DNA from: an uncultured Clostridia bacterium
GTDB lineage: Bacteria; Bacillota; Clostridia; TANB77; CAG-508
NCBI GenBank assembly: GCA_947625835.1
Contig: CANQPY010000006.1
Span: 1 to 49,459 of the forward strand
Reading direction: 5' to 3'
DNA: 49,459 nt
Position numbers and translations under genes: made by a program. This document shows, piece after piece, positions 18,457 through 26,835 of this stretch. Each line of letters starts with the position of its first letter. The first letter of the stretch is position 1. A model generated the notes under the pieces. The model was given only the letters and a program-made list of their open reading frames with translations. It made no database searches and was not told where the DNA came from.

Positions 18457-18792
18457 TTAGTTTTTAGAGTCTGCAATATAACGGATAAGGTTAGATACAA
18501 TAGCCTTGTCCTCCCCCTTAAATAAATTAAGTGAGTCAATAATAAATGAGTCAACATTGTTGTTAGGTGGTGTAACAATACCAGAGAACAACGCATTTGT
18601 ATCAACCTTAAGCACTTTACATATATCAACCAAAGTTTGAACTTTTACACCAGTTTTACCATTTTCAAGTAAACTAACAAAATTTGTAGACTTTTGTAAA
18701 TCACTAGCAAGACTCTCTTGACTCATACCTCTTAATAATCTAATTTGTCTAATATTTTTACCAAGAGTTTCAAGAACAATAGATTTTTCCAT
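18457..18792 (-). CDS. XRE-family transcriptional repressor of the element
   Basis: ATG 18792 follows AAGAGGTG. The 111-residue protein has a Cro/CI helix-turn-helix at residues 10-65 (LGKNIRQIRLLRGMSQESLA, then NFVSLLENGKTGVKVQTLV) and a short C-terminal dimerisation region with INSL-type helices. It is transcribed away from the zinc-ribbon gene, with a shared 125-bp control region, as is usual for element repressors. It probably keeps the element quiescent. The tail has no peptidase domain. Confidence 0.88.
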   Translation of the reverse strand: MEKSIVLETLGKNIRQIRLLRGMSQESLASDLQKSTNFVSLLENGKTGVKVQTLVDICKVLKVDTNALFSGIVTPPNNNVDSFIIDSLNLFKGEDKAIVSNLIRYIADSKN

Positions 18793-18917
18793 AAAATACA
18801 CCTCTTGTAAGAATTGTACCCAACAATGATACTTTATAGAAGAAAATACAACTTTAAAATATACAAATAGTACTTGAAAAGTTAAAGCAAATATGATAGA
18901 ATGGTGGTGAAGAAAAA

Positions 18918-19101
18918 ATGTGTCTAAAACCAAAAGTAAATGAAAGTCAAGGAATACCAGTTAGATGTTATCATTGTGGCAGATACATATATGAGAACAT
19001 AAAAACTGGTAGAACGGGTTGTAGAAACACGAAATGCAGAGGATACCTAGTACGGTAGCAAATGGTTAAGTGAAGAAGAATTAAGAAAAGTAATAAAATA
19101 A
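18918..19101 (+). CDS. Small zinc-ribbon protein, decoded through one CGGT +1 site
   Basis: ATG 18918 follows GGTGGTG. The zero frame gives a four-cysteine ribbon (RCYHCGRYIY ... GCRNTKCRGYLV) and then CGG followed at once by TAG at 19053-19058. Skipping C extends it by GSKWLSEEELRKVIK to TAA at 19099, 60 residues in all. The extension is polar and helix-like, as expected of a real C-terminus. Com-like DNA or RNA binding is possible. The gene faces away from the repressor, in the position of an early element gene. The extension is a prediction from the CGGN rule, not from a known family. Confidence 0.6.
19053..19056 (+). other. CGGN +1 recoding site (zinc-ribbon gene, Gly46)
   Basis: The context is cta-gta-CGGT-agc. 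The zero frame reads CGG-TAG; skipping C adds 15 residues. It is the least certain of the twelve because no family length is known. Confidence 0.6.
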
Positions 19102-19303
19102 ATCAAAAGCGTGAAGATAAAAATTAAGGCTTTTCATAACCAGTATATAAAAGTATATATATAAACAAACTGGAAGTCTAATTTGACCTTTCTTTTTCGA
19201 ATTAAGTACAAAGGTAACTCAAAGGGGGTGTAAAATCACAAAAGTTAATAGTAATCAAAATAAAATATATAGAAAAATAAAAGTAGAAAGGAAAGAAGAA
19301 AAA

Positions 19304-20731
19304 ATGAAATTAAAAACAAAAAGTTTAATAATTTTTGTGATAGCATTGTTTGCAGTGCTAATTTGTGCAACAAGTGTAAAGGCAGCCGAAGTGACAGAAG
19401 AAACTTTTCAAAAAATGATAGATGCAATTCCAAAGGAAATAAGTGTAGATTTACCAGATAGTGAGTATATGAAAGCAGAAGAAGTAATAAGTCAAAAATT
19501 ACAACAAGTATGGAAAGAAAAAGGAATTGATACAACTGGAGTGCAAAGTTCAGTTTTTGTAGAAAGTAATCCTCATAAAATGAGTATTGGATTTAACGCA
19601 AGAATAAATGGAAACTGGAAAGAGTATACTAAAAATAATATAATTCAAGTTATCTATAATAATTCAGATAAATACAATTTAGCAGATGAACAAGTTGTAA
19701 AAAACTTAAAAATACAAAGTCCAAAATATTATGAAATAGATATATCAAAAGTAGATTATAGTAATAATTCACAAGTTACAGAATATGCAAAAAATTACTA
19801 TAATAGTCTAATTAGTGATAAATCAATAACAATTAAAGCATATGAGCGTGCTGGTGGATATGCAGGCTTTAATTGCTGGTCTTGGGAACAGGGAACATAT
19901 ATAGAAATTTATAAAAATGGAGTTTTATATGAAATTAGGACAATGGGGCAAGAGTGTACAATTCCAGTTATAACTGTTCCAAGTAATATAACAGAAAATG
20001 AAATAAATAGTTATATCGTTAGTTTATTAAAAGAAAAATATACAGGCTTAGAAGAAGTTTTAAATATAGAAAAAACTGGAAAAATTTCTAATTTTGCAAT
20101 AGAAGAATATTATTGGGAAAAGGAAATATCAGGTGCATACTCTTTAAAATCAAAATGGAATGATTATAATGAAGAAGATGAAAATGGAAGTTACATCATA
20201 GTTCGTAGAGAACAAGCAAAACAAACACCAGTAACAACAACTGATACAAATACAAATATAAAATTAGAGTCAACAACTGGCGTTGTACCAAGTGATGTAG
20301 TGCTAGATGTAAAACCAATAACGACTGGAAATGCATATACAAGTGTAAAGAAAGTATTAACAAATGTAAGTAAGTTTGTAGCATACGATATAACTCTAAA
20401 ATCTAACGGAGTAGAAATCCAACCTAATGGAAAGTTAAAAATTAAATTACCAATTCCAGATGGATATGATACAAGTAAGTTAGTAGTGTATAGAATTGAC
20501 GGAAACAACAAAATCAAGTATAATGTAAAAGTAGAAACAATAGATGGTAAAAAATACGCAACTTTCGAGACAGACCATTTTAGTACATACGTTTTAGCAG
20601 AAGTAAGCAATACAAATGAGTTAGATCAAACGCCAAAAACTGGAACAACAGATATAATCAAATACATAATACCAGTAGCAATAATTTCAGCAGTAGGAAT
20701 AGTAGCATTAAGAAGAAAAGAAACAAAATAG
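19304..20731 (+). CDS. Sortase-anchored surface protein
   Basis: This 475-residue protein has a signal peptide (residues 1-28, ending VKAAE). The long extracellular part is of unknown fold, with IgG-like beta character near 330-430 (VVLDVKPITTGNAYTSVKKV). A cell-wall sorting signal closes it: TPKTGT near residue 447, a hydrophobic helix, and the basic tail RRKETK. The TPKTG form is a variant of LPXTG. A class B sortase follows directly, separated by a hairpin, so the pair probably forms a dedicated attachment system carried as cargo. AAAGGAAAG lies before the ATG. CGGs at 20407 and 20500 are out of frame. Confidence 0.85.
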   Translation: MKLKTKSLIIFVIALFAVLICATSVKAAEVTEETFQKMIDAIPKEISVDLPDSEYMKAEEVISQKLQQVWKEKGIDTTGVQSSVFVESNPHKMSIGFNARINGNWKEYTKNNIIQVIYNNSDKYNLADEQVVKNLKIQSPKYYEIDISKVDYSNNSQVTEYAKNYYNSLISDKSITIKAYERAGGYAGFNCWSWEQGTYIEIYKNGVLYEIRTMGQECTIPVITVPSNITENEINSYIVSLLKEKYTGLEEVLNIEKTGKISNFAIEEYYWEKEISGAYSLKSKWNDYNEEDENGSYIIVRREQAKQTPVTTTDTNTNIKLESTTGVVPSDVVLDVKPITTGNAYTSVKKVLTNVSKFVAYDITLKSNGVEIQPNGKLKIKLPIPDGYDTSKLVVYRIDGNNKIKYNVKVETIDGKKYATFETDHFSTYVLAEVSNTNELDQTPKTGTTDIIKYIIPVAIISAVGIVALRRKETK

Positions 20732-20742
20732 TAATACATAGT

Positions 20743-20768
20743 TGGAGCAGATACAACCCTCTGCTCCA
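20743..20768 (+). other. Hairpin between surface protein and sortase genes
   Basis: TGGAGCAGA (20743-20751) pairs with CTGCTCCA (20761-20768). There is no T run, so it is more likely an attenuator or RNA-stability element than a terminator. Confidence 0.5.
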
Positions 20769-20793
20769 CATTTCATAAAAGGAGCAAATCAAA

Positions 20794-21576
20794 GTGAAAA
20801 AAGGAAAACACAAAAACAATAAAAAGGGAAATAAGGGAAGAAAAATCATAAAAGCAATTTTTATTATAATCTTTATAATAAGCATTGTCCTACTAGCATT
20901 ATATATCTATAAATCATATAAAGATAAAAAGGACAACCAAAACATACTTGATAATATAGAAATAAACACAGAAGAAGTTACAGAAGAAAAAACAGAAAGA
21001 ATGCTACAAATAGAAGAATTGAAAAAAGAAAATGAAGAAGTCATAGGCTGGTTAGAAATAGCAGGAACAAATATAAATTATCCAGTTTGTCAAGCAAAAG
21101 ACAATGACTACTACTTAAATCATAATTATAAAAAAGAAGAAAGTGAAACTGGCTGTCTGTTCCTAGACAAAGATTTTGACTTAATCAATGGAAGTTCAAA
21201 TTACTTAATATATGGACACAGAAATAAACAAGGACTAATGTTTGAAGATTTAATAAAGTACAGTAAAGAAGATTTTTACAAAGAACATAAACAAATAAAA
21301 TTCACAACAGAAAAAGAAGATGCTACATACGAAATAATATCAGTGTTCAAGTCAAGAGTTTTCTATAAAAATGAGCAAAACGTTTTTAGATACTACTACT
21401 TTGTTAATGCCGATACAGAAGAAGAATATAACAATTTTGTTAATGAAAGTAAGAAAATAAGCATTTATGATACTGGAACAACAGCAACTTTTGGAGAACA
21501 ATTACTTACACTTTCTACTTGCGAATACTCACAAGAGAACGGAAGATTTGTAGTAATAGCAAAGAAGATACAATAA
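20794..21576 (+). CDS. srtB: Class B sortase
   Basis: GTG 20794 follows AAAAGGAG. The 260-residue protein has a basic N-terminus, a membrane helix (residues 15-40), and a class B sortase domain: NYPVCQAKDNDYYLNHNY near 108, His142 in YGHRN, catalytic Cys243 in TLSTCEY and Arg251 in GRFVVIAKK. It cuts sorting signals and links the protein to the cell wall. Its substrate is most likely the upstream TPKTG protein. The pair sits inside an integrative element, unlike the usual haem-uptake setting of Bacillus and Staphylococcus srtB. CGG at 21540 is out of frame. Confidence 0.92.
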   Translation: MKKGKHKNNKKGNKGRKIIKAIFIIIFIISIVLLALYIYKSYKDKKDNQNILDNIEINTEEVTEEKTERMLQIEELKKENEEVIGWLEIAGTNINYPVCQAKDNDYYLNHNYKKEESETGCLFLDKDFDLINGSSNYLIYGHRNKQGLMFEDLIKYSKEDFYKEHKQIKFTTEKEDATYEIISVFKSRVFYKNEQNVFRYYYFVNADTEEEYNNFVNESKKISIYDTGTTATFGEQLLTLSTCEYSQENGRFVVIAKKIQ

Positions 21577-21971
21577 ACTTATATAAAGCAAGAATAAAAG
21601 AGGTCCAACACCATTAAAGGTCTTGAACCTTTTTCTTTTGCCCATATAACTTTAATAATAACCTCAAACGAGCGAGGATAGTCCAGAAACAAAAATAATA
21701 ATAAAGTAGTAAAACTATACCTAGAAAATGAATTAAACTCTTAAAAAGGCAAATGAACCTTAATGAAAAAAGTAGATCCTCTTTCCTCCTACTTCAAGAA
21801 AATTAGTAAAATATTATTAGTACAGTATAGGAGAATAAGTGAGGTGGAAACCAATGGGTAAAGAAAATGACACTACTTAAAAAGAATTTTAAAAATTTCT
21901 TGTAGATAGAAACATTGATGGATAACACCCATTTTGTCAATAATCACAAAAAATGAAAGGAGTATAAAATT
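21577..21971. other. Intergenic region after the sortase
   Basis: It contains a likely terminator (AAAGGT 21616-21621 pairing with ACCTTT 21627-21632, then T's) and otherwise AT-rich DNA without a supported gene. AAAGGAG at 21956 belongs to the next gene. Confidence 0.5.
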
Positions 21972-22526
21972 ATGAGTTTTAGAGTAATTAACTTGTTAAA
22001 AGAAGAACCACTAATACTAAAAGAGGTTGAAACTGGAAAAAGGAGAAAATTATTATTGGAGGAAAAGAAACAAATACTAAAAGAAAAGAAGAAAAATGAA
22101 GAAACACTTTCTAGCGTAACAAAACAATTAACAAATGAAGTAGAAAAGTTTTCTTGTATAAAGCAACCAATAGATGAAGATGAGCAATATATAATAGATG
22201 GAGTGAAAAATGGAATAATAGAGCTGACAGATACAGTAAAAATCATAAATGAAATACACGAACCAATAAAGAAAGAAAATAAACAACCATTAGAAACAGA
22301 ATATGTTGAAATGATACCAGAGGACATCATACCAAGTCTAAGATTTTATGAATTGATAAGCAGAATAAATACAATAATAAGTGGTTACGAAGAAATGCAA
22401 GAAAATCTAAGTTGGGAGAAAACAAACGAGATAGCAACAGAAATCACAAAAGTAGAAACAGCATTAACAAATATGGAGTCAATACTGGAAAGAGAAATCA
22501 AGAACGGCTTAATTTATAAAGCATAA
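21972..22526 (+). CDS. Unknown coiled-coil element protein
   Basis: This 184-residue, highly charged, helical protein has a coiled coil at residues 18-60 (KRRKLLLEEKKQILKEKKKN) and a second helical region at 120-180. It has no membrane segment or known motif. The ATG has AAAGGAG eight bases upstream. It is the last gene before the replication leader and is followed by a terminator. A structural or accessory phage-type role is possible but not shown. Confidence 0.6.
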   Translation: MSFRVINLLKEEPLILKEVETGKRRKLLLEEKKQILKEKKKNEETLSSVTKQLTNEVEKFSCIKQPIDEDEQYIIDGVKNGIIELTDTVKIINEIHEPIKKENKQPLETEYVEMIPEDIIPSLRFYELISRINTIISGYEEMQENLSWEKTNEIATEITKVETALTNMESILEREIKNGLIYKA

Positions 22527-22549
22527 GTATATGCTCCTTTTAATATATA

Positions 22550-22585
22550 AGGGTAATCCGTAAGTAAGGGTTGCCCTCTTTTTTT
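22550..22585 (+). terminator. Terminator after the coiled-coil gene
   Basis: GGGTAATCC (22551-22559) pairs with GGGTTGCCC (22568-22576), followed by a T-rich run. Confidence 0.75.
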
Positions 22586-22792
22586 GTGCCATTTTTCCAG
22601 ACACACTAAGACTTCTAAAACAAAAAGTAATATAACTAACGAAAAAGCAGCGTGTAATAAGAGAAGATAAAAAAGCCACGCTCCTTTTCCCTTAATAATA
22701 AAATTTTTGATAATAAAATAAAAATAATAAAAATTTCTTCCTTAGAGCAACAAGAGATGCAAAAGTTTTTAAGAAAAAATTATAAAAAAGTG

Positions 22793-22821
22793 TTGACAAA
22801 ATCAAAAATATATGCTAAACT
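22793..22821 (+). promoter_or_regulatory. SigA promoter of the primase leader
   Basis: TTGACA (22793-22798), a 17-base spacer and TAAACT (22816-22821). The first coding start is at 23283, so the transcript has a leader of about 450 nt. Confidence 0.7.
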
Positions 22822-22827
22822 AAAAAT

Positions 22828-23275
22828 CCAAAGTTTTTTAGTGATAATTTCTGCCAAGAGATGGATAGAAGTGGGCAATGCAAATTATCACAATAATAAA
22901 AAATTTTGTAATTAAATATATATAAATTGGTTTATTATAAGAATTGAGCGGTGCCTATACCAAGTTAATAGGAATCTTCAAACTGGCGAAACTACACCTG
23001 CCTAGAACCTGTATATAATATATAATATAGGAAAGAGAGTGTAAACAAGAAGAATAAAAGATAGGACATCAGGTCTAATGGTAAGTAGCCGATTGCTAAA
23101 TAAATAAGAAGAAGTTTGAGTAATAGAACACAATTTATAAGAAAATCTATAACATAATTTAGTGTTATAGTCTTATAGTTGTGTTTCTATCTCAGACTTC
23201 TTTTTGCGTTTAAGAAAAAACATCTAAAAATCTGAAAAAGTTTCATAACTATAAGAAAAAATTTTTTAAGGAGGA
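22828..23275 (+). ncRNA. Long structured leader or small RNA ahead of the primase gene
   Basis: The stretch has no gene but several pairing blocks. GTGATAATTT pairs with AAATTATCAC (22841-22891), enclosing TGCC/GGCA. A GC-richer middle (GAGCGGTGCC ... CACCTGCCTAG) follows. A long 3' hairpin pairs AAGAAGTTTGAG with CTCAGACTTCTT, extended by ATAGAACACAA / TTGTGTTTCTAT (23109-23204) and followed by T's. The last hairpin looks like a terminator, so this may be a separate RNA or an attenuator controlling the primase. I do not recognise the fold. Confidence 0.5.
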
Positions 23276-23282
23276 TTTAAAA

Positions 23283-24807
23283 ATGGAAGAAAAAGAATTT
23301 AACAAAACTGAAAAACTAAATGTAGAGATAACAGAAACAAAAGAAAATGAAAGGAACGCACAAGAACAAAAAACGATAATACCAATGGCACAACCAGAAC
23401 AAGAAGAAAAGCCATTGACACTAGAAGATTTTGGAGGAGACATCAACAAATTATTTGATACTTATATCAAAAGAGGTAACATTGAATTGCCACCTTGGTT
23501 AGAAGAAACAAAGAAAGGAATTGAGATTATACCTCAGGAACTTTTTAGATATATCATTGAAAGAGAACATATACTTTCAGTTAAATTAGAAATTTCAAAA
23601 GACATAGTTTTATATAAGTATAATGAAAAAGGTTTCTATAAAATATGGGAAGATTGGGAATGTAAATCATATATAAAGGGTTTTTTGCCAACAAGAATAA
23701 GGAAGCCTTACCAATGGAAGATGGTTTTTGAGGAATTAAAAACAGAGTATCCTAACACAAAAGAAAGTGAACTAAATGCAAATGAAAATATAATAAATTT
23801 TCAAAATGGCATTTTAGACTTAACAACAGGAGAATTAAAACCTCATAGTCCAGAGTATCTAAGTACAATACAAATAAATTGTAATTATATACCGAATTTA
23901 CCACTAACAAAAGCACCAACAATATTACGATTTTTGCAAGATATAACTAGTAGAAACGCAGATGATATGGCAACAATACTTGAAGCAACAGGATTTACAA
24001 TAAGTAATTTACGTATTTATAGATACAAAAAGTTAATCATATTACAAGGTAAAGGAAATACTCGGCAAGAGTGTACTAAGAGAAGTAGTAATAGACATTG
24101 TAGGAGAAGAAAATGCTTTCACAATAGATATGGCACAACTCAATTCAAGATTTGGTGCTTCTGGAATAATGGGAAAAAGATTAGTAGGTTCAGGTGACTT
24201 AAAATTTCAACATCTAGGAGAGATAGACAGAATCAAAGAATTGACTGGTGGAGATAGAATTAACGTAGAGGCAAAATTCAAAGATAGTTGCACAATACAA
24301 TATAATGGACTGCTATGGTGGAACACAAACGAATTGCCTTCGTTTTCAGGAGATACCGGAGAGCACACGTTCGAGCGTTTCATAATTTTGAGTTGTGACA
24401 ATGTGATACCAGAAGAAGAAAGAGATTCAAAATTAAGAGAAAAGATATACGCAGAAAGAGAAGTGCTAGTTTCTGTTGCAGTAGCATATTTGAAACAATC
24501 AATAGAAAGAGGATACACTTTTACTGAGAGTGATAGAACAAAAAAGAATAGAGAAAATTACGAAAAAAGAATGAACTCATTAAAGTACTTCTTAAAGGAA
24601 TGCTGTGAAGTTGGAATAGGAAGAACAAATACAGCAGAATTTAAAAGGAAATACTATAACTGGTGCGACAAAAATGGATTGACACCTGAAAGACAAAACA
24701 GTATAAGTAAAAAACTTATAAATGATTTTGGAATTAGTAGAGTAAAATCAAGTAATGAATTTTACGAATTAACAATAAAACCAAATCAAGAAGAAAAACA
24801 GGCATAA
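23283..24807 (+). CDS. D5/P4-type primase-helicase, decoded through one CGGC +1 site
   Basis: ATG 23283 follows AAGGAGGA. The N-terminus is acidic, followed by the D5_N-like region (residues 60-240). The zero frame meets CGG at 24063 exactly inside the Walker A loop. Skipping C gives QGKGNTGKSVLREVVIDIV, a correct P-loop with Gly261, Lys262 and Ser263. The helicase part then reads DMAQLNSRFGASGIMGKRLV, GEIDRIKELTGGDRI and GLLWWNTNELPSF, typical of phage/plasmid primases, for 507 residues to the stop at 24807. It probably starts replication of the excised element. Without the shift no ATPase could be made. CGG at 24357 is out of frame. Confidence 0.9.
24063..24066 (+). other. CGGN +1 recoding site (primase Walker A, Gly261)
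   Basis: The context is aat-act-CGGC-aag. Skipping C creates NTGKS, the P-loop of the helicase. Confidence 0.87.
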
Positions 24808-25001
24808 TAAACTGGGAAGTTTGGGAGAGTTTTTTGTAATATAAATAAGTTTTGCTAATAATCTCCCTACTCCCCCCAATAATAAATCATAAACTTGGGA
24901 AACTAGGGAATAAAAATCACAATATCTTTTCGATAAAGTTTTTGTGAGAAATAATAACTCTACTTTCCCATCTATAAAAAATATAAAAGGAGGAATTTAA
25001 A

Positions 25002-25565
25002 ATGGCAAATAATAGTCAAGAAAACAAAGAATTAAATAATAAAATTGAGGAGGTGAAAGATATGAACGAAAATCAATTTCAAGAGAACAAAGGATTAAAC
25101 GTTATAAGTAACGAAAAAGCAAAATCAATAGCAGTTGCAGGAACAACAACAAGGAAATCATATAATGAAGATATAAGGGATGATATAACTCATTACTTAT
25201 CAAAAGACATAGACAAGGTGTATAACGACTTAGGCTGGAACGAAAAATTAAATTGGTCTGATAGACAAAGAGAAATCTTATACGGAAAAATGAAAGGAGA
25301 AGTTGAACTGATAAAAGAGCAAGTAAAAGAAGTGGAACTAATGACAAAACAAGAAAAAGAGATTAAAGAAATACAAAAACAACTAAAAGAAACACCAGTT
25401 GCAAACATAACAGTAGAGTTTGCAGATAAAGGACAATTCAGCATAGTAAATGCACAAACAAAGCAAGTAATGGCAACTAATACTGCTGATGTAATAAAAT
25501 CAACTCTGGCAGTAATGAGTACAATGAAACTAGGAGATACATCAGTAAATGAAAATCAAGTGTAG
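25002..25565 (+). CDS. Unknown element protein with possible dual start
   Basis: This 187-residue charged, helical protein has AAAGGAGGA before ATG 25002. A second ATG at 25062 has its own perfect GAGGAGGTGAAAGAT, so a 167-residue form is possible. A coiled coil spans about 100-130, and the C-terminus is a small domain (VANITVEFADKGQFSIVNAQ). The next gene shares the same internal start arrangement (AATAATAAAATTGAGGAGG). The function is unknown. CGG at 25283 is out of frame. Confidence 0.6.
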   Translation: MANNSQENKELNNKIEEVKDMNENQFQENKGLNVISNEKAKSIAVAGTTTRKSYNEDIRDDITHYLSKDIDKVYNDLGWNEKLNWSDRQREILYGKMKGEVELIKEQVKEVELMTKQEKEIKEIQKQLKETPVANITVEFADKGQFSIVNAQTKQVMATNTADVIKSTLAVMSTMKLGDTSVNENQV

Positions 25566-25567
25566 GT

Positions 25568-25598
25568 GTAGAAGATGGAGGCTCTTGCCTCCCCTACA
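25568..25598 (+). other. Hairpin between two element genes
   Basis: GTAG...GGAGGC pairs with GCCTCC...CTAC around a TCTT loop. There is no T run, so it is probably an RNA processing or translational element. Confidence 0.45.
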
Positions 25599-25629
25599 TT
25601 AAATAATAAAAGAAAAGAGGTAAAGTAAA

Positions 25630-26334
25630 ATGAGTAAAAAACAAGTAAATAATAAAGTAAATAATAAAATTGAGGAGGAAAAGAAAATGAATATAATAGA
25701 GCAACACAAAGCATTTTATGAAGAACAATTTGAAAAAGATAGATTGTTAATAATACAGACTGTTAAGGAAAAAAGAATGGAAGATATAAGAATATGGAGA
25801 GAAAAATTTGAAGAAGAAATGGAAAATCCATCAGAAGAAGTTAAAGAGATAAATAGAAAAATCAGCATAAATACAACAAAGGAACAAAGAAATGAAATAA
25901 TAAGCAAAGTAATAAAAGAAAAAGCTGAACAAAATTTTAAAATACTAAAAAATATAGAAAAACAAAATCCTAATAGTCCAGTATCTGTAATAAGAAAAAA
26001 TATAGATGTATGCATAATAGTAAATAAAGAAGATGGAATGCCAATATTCGAAGGAGATACAGCAACAGCAATACATAAATTAAAAAAGTATATAAAAGAT
26101 GGAATAAAAGAACCAGGAATTGGTGCTATATATCAAGATATGGATGATGAAATAAAACCAAAAGAACAAATGCAAATTCTTGCAGAAGTGGAAAAGGAGT
26201 TAAAAAATTCACAAAATAACTGGATGAAAATAGAAGCAATTCCAGAAATAAATAAGTGGATAGTCATAGAGAGAAGAACTAATATAGTAAGATTTATAGC
26301 ATCGCCAGAAAAGATGTTCAAAATAATAATATAA
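25630..26334 (+). CDS. Unknown element protein with possible dual start
   Basis: This 234-residue protein, mainly helical and charged, begins MSKKQVNNKVNNKIEEEKKM, where the second ATG (25687) again follows an internal GAGGAGG. The N-terminal half is coiled-coil-like (residues 25-120). The second half (130-234) has beta-rich stretches such as DVCIIVNKEDGMPIFEGDTA and KWIVIERRTNIVRFIASPEK. No family is recognised. It is probably co-transcribed with the gene at 25002 through the hairpin. Confidence 0.6.
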   Translation: MSKKQVNNKVNNKIEEEKKMNIIEQHKAFYEEQFEKDRLLIIQTVKEKRMEDIRIWREKFEEEMENPSEEVKEINRKISINTTKEQRNEIISKVIKEKAEQNFKILKNIEKQNPNSPVSVIRKNIDVCIIVNKEDGMPIFEGDTATAIHKLKKYIKDGIKEPGIGAIYQDMDDEIKPKEQMQILAEVEKELKNSQNNWMKIEAIPEINKWIVIERRTNIVRFIASPEKMFKIII

Positions 26335-26535
26335 TGAACAAAATGTATGAAAGATATAAATAAGAAAAACTAAAACAATAAAGGGCAAAATCATAAAAAA
26401 GATAAAAAATAATCAAAAATGACTAGTCAAGAACAACAGTTTGATATATAATAAGTGTAGGAAAAGTAGATACACCAACACTTTGAGAAGAATAAGGAAA
26501 AGGTTTTGCCCTCTGGAAAGGAGAAAAAGGAGAAA

Positions 26536-26829
26536 ATGAACGAAGTAAAAATAAAAAGAAATGTATCAATACAAGAGGCAGCAAAAGAAATGGGAAAAAG
26601 TTTACAATGTATAAGAATAGGACTACAAAGAGATTTGTTCGGTTTTGGTTTCGCTCAAAAGATACCTGGAAGTGAGAAATATACATACTATATAAACCCA
26701 AAGAAATTTTATGACTACATAGGAAAAGAACTACCAATAGAATATAGAGAACCAGAAGAACAAATTCAAACTAAAAGATATACAGTAATAACTGACCCAT
26801 CAGTAGCAAGAAATATGAGTTGGAGGTAA
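26536..26829 (+). CDS. Excisionase-like small DNA-binding protein
   Basis: ATG 26536 follows AAGGAG; an earlier ATG at 26506 has no site. The 97-residue product begins with a MerR/excisionase-type helix-turn-helix (VSIQEAAKEMGKSLQCIRIG) followed by a wing-like segment (GFAQKIPGSEKYTYYINPKK). It ends seven bases before the integrase gene and carries that gene's ribosome site in its last codons, so the two are translationally coupled. This is the usual xis-int arrangement. CGG at 26640 is out of frame. Confidence 0.75.
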   Translation: MNEVKIKRNVSIQEAAKEMGKSLQCIRIGLQRDLFGFGFAQKIPGSEKYTYYINPKKFYDYIGKELPIEYREPEEQIQTKRYTVITDPSVARNMSWR

Positions 26830-26835
26830 GAAAAA

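Noticed and set aside
22900..23100. tRNA or known riboswitch in the primase leader
   Set aside because: No cloverleaf with a T-loop sequence and no riboswitch core could be recognised by eye; kept only as an unassigned structured region.
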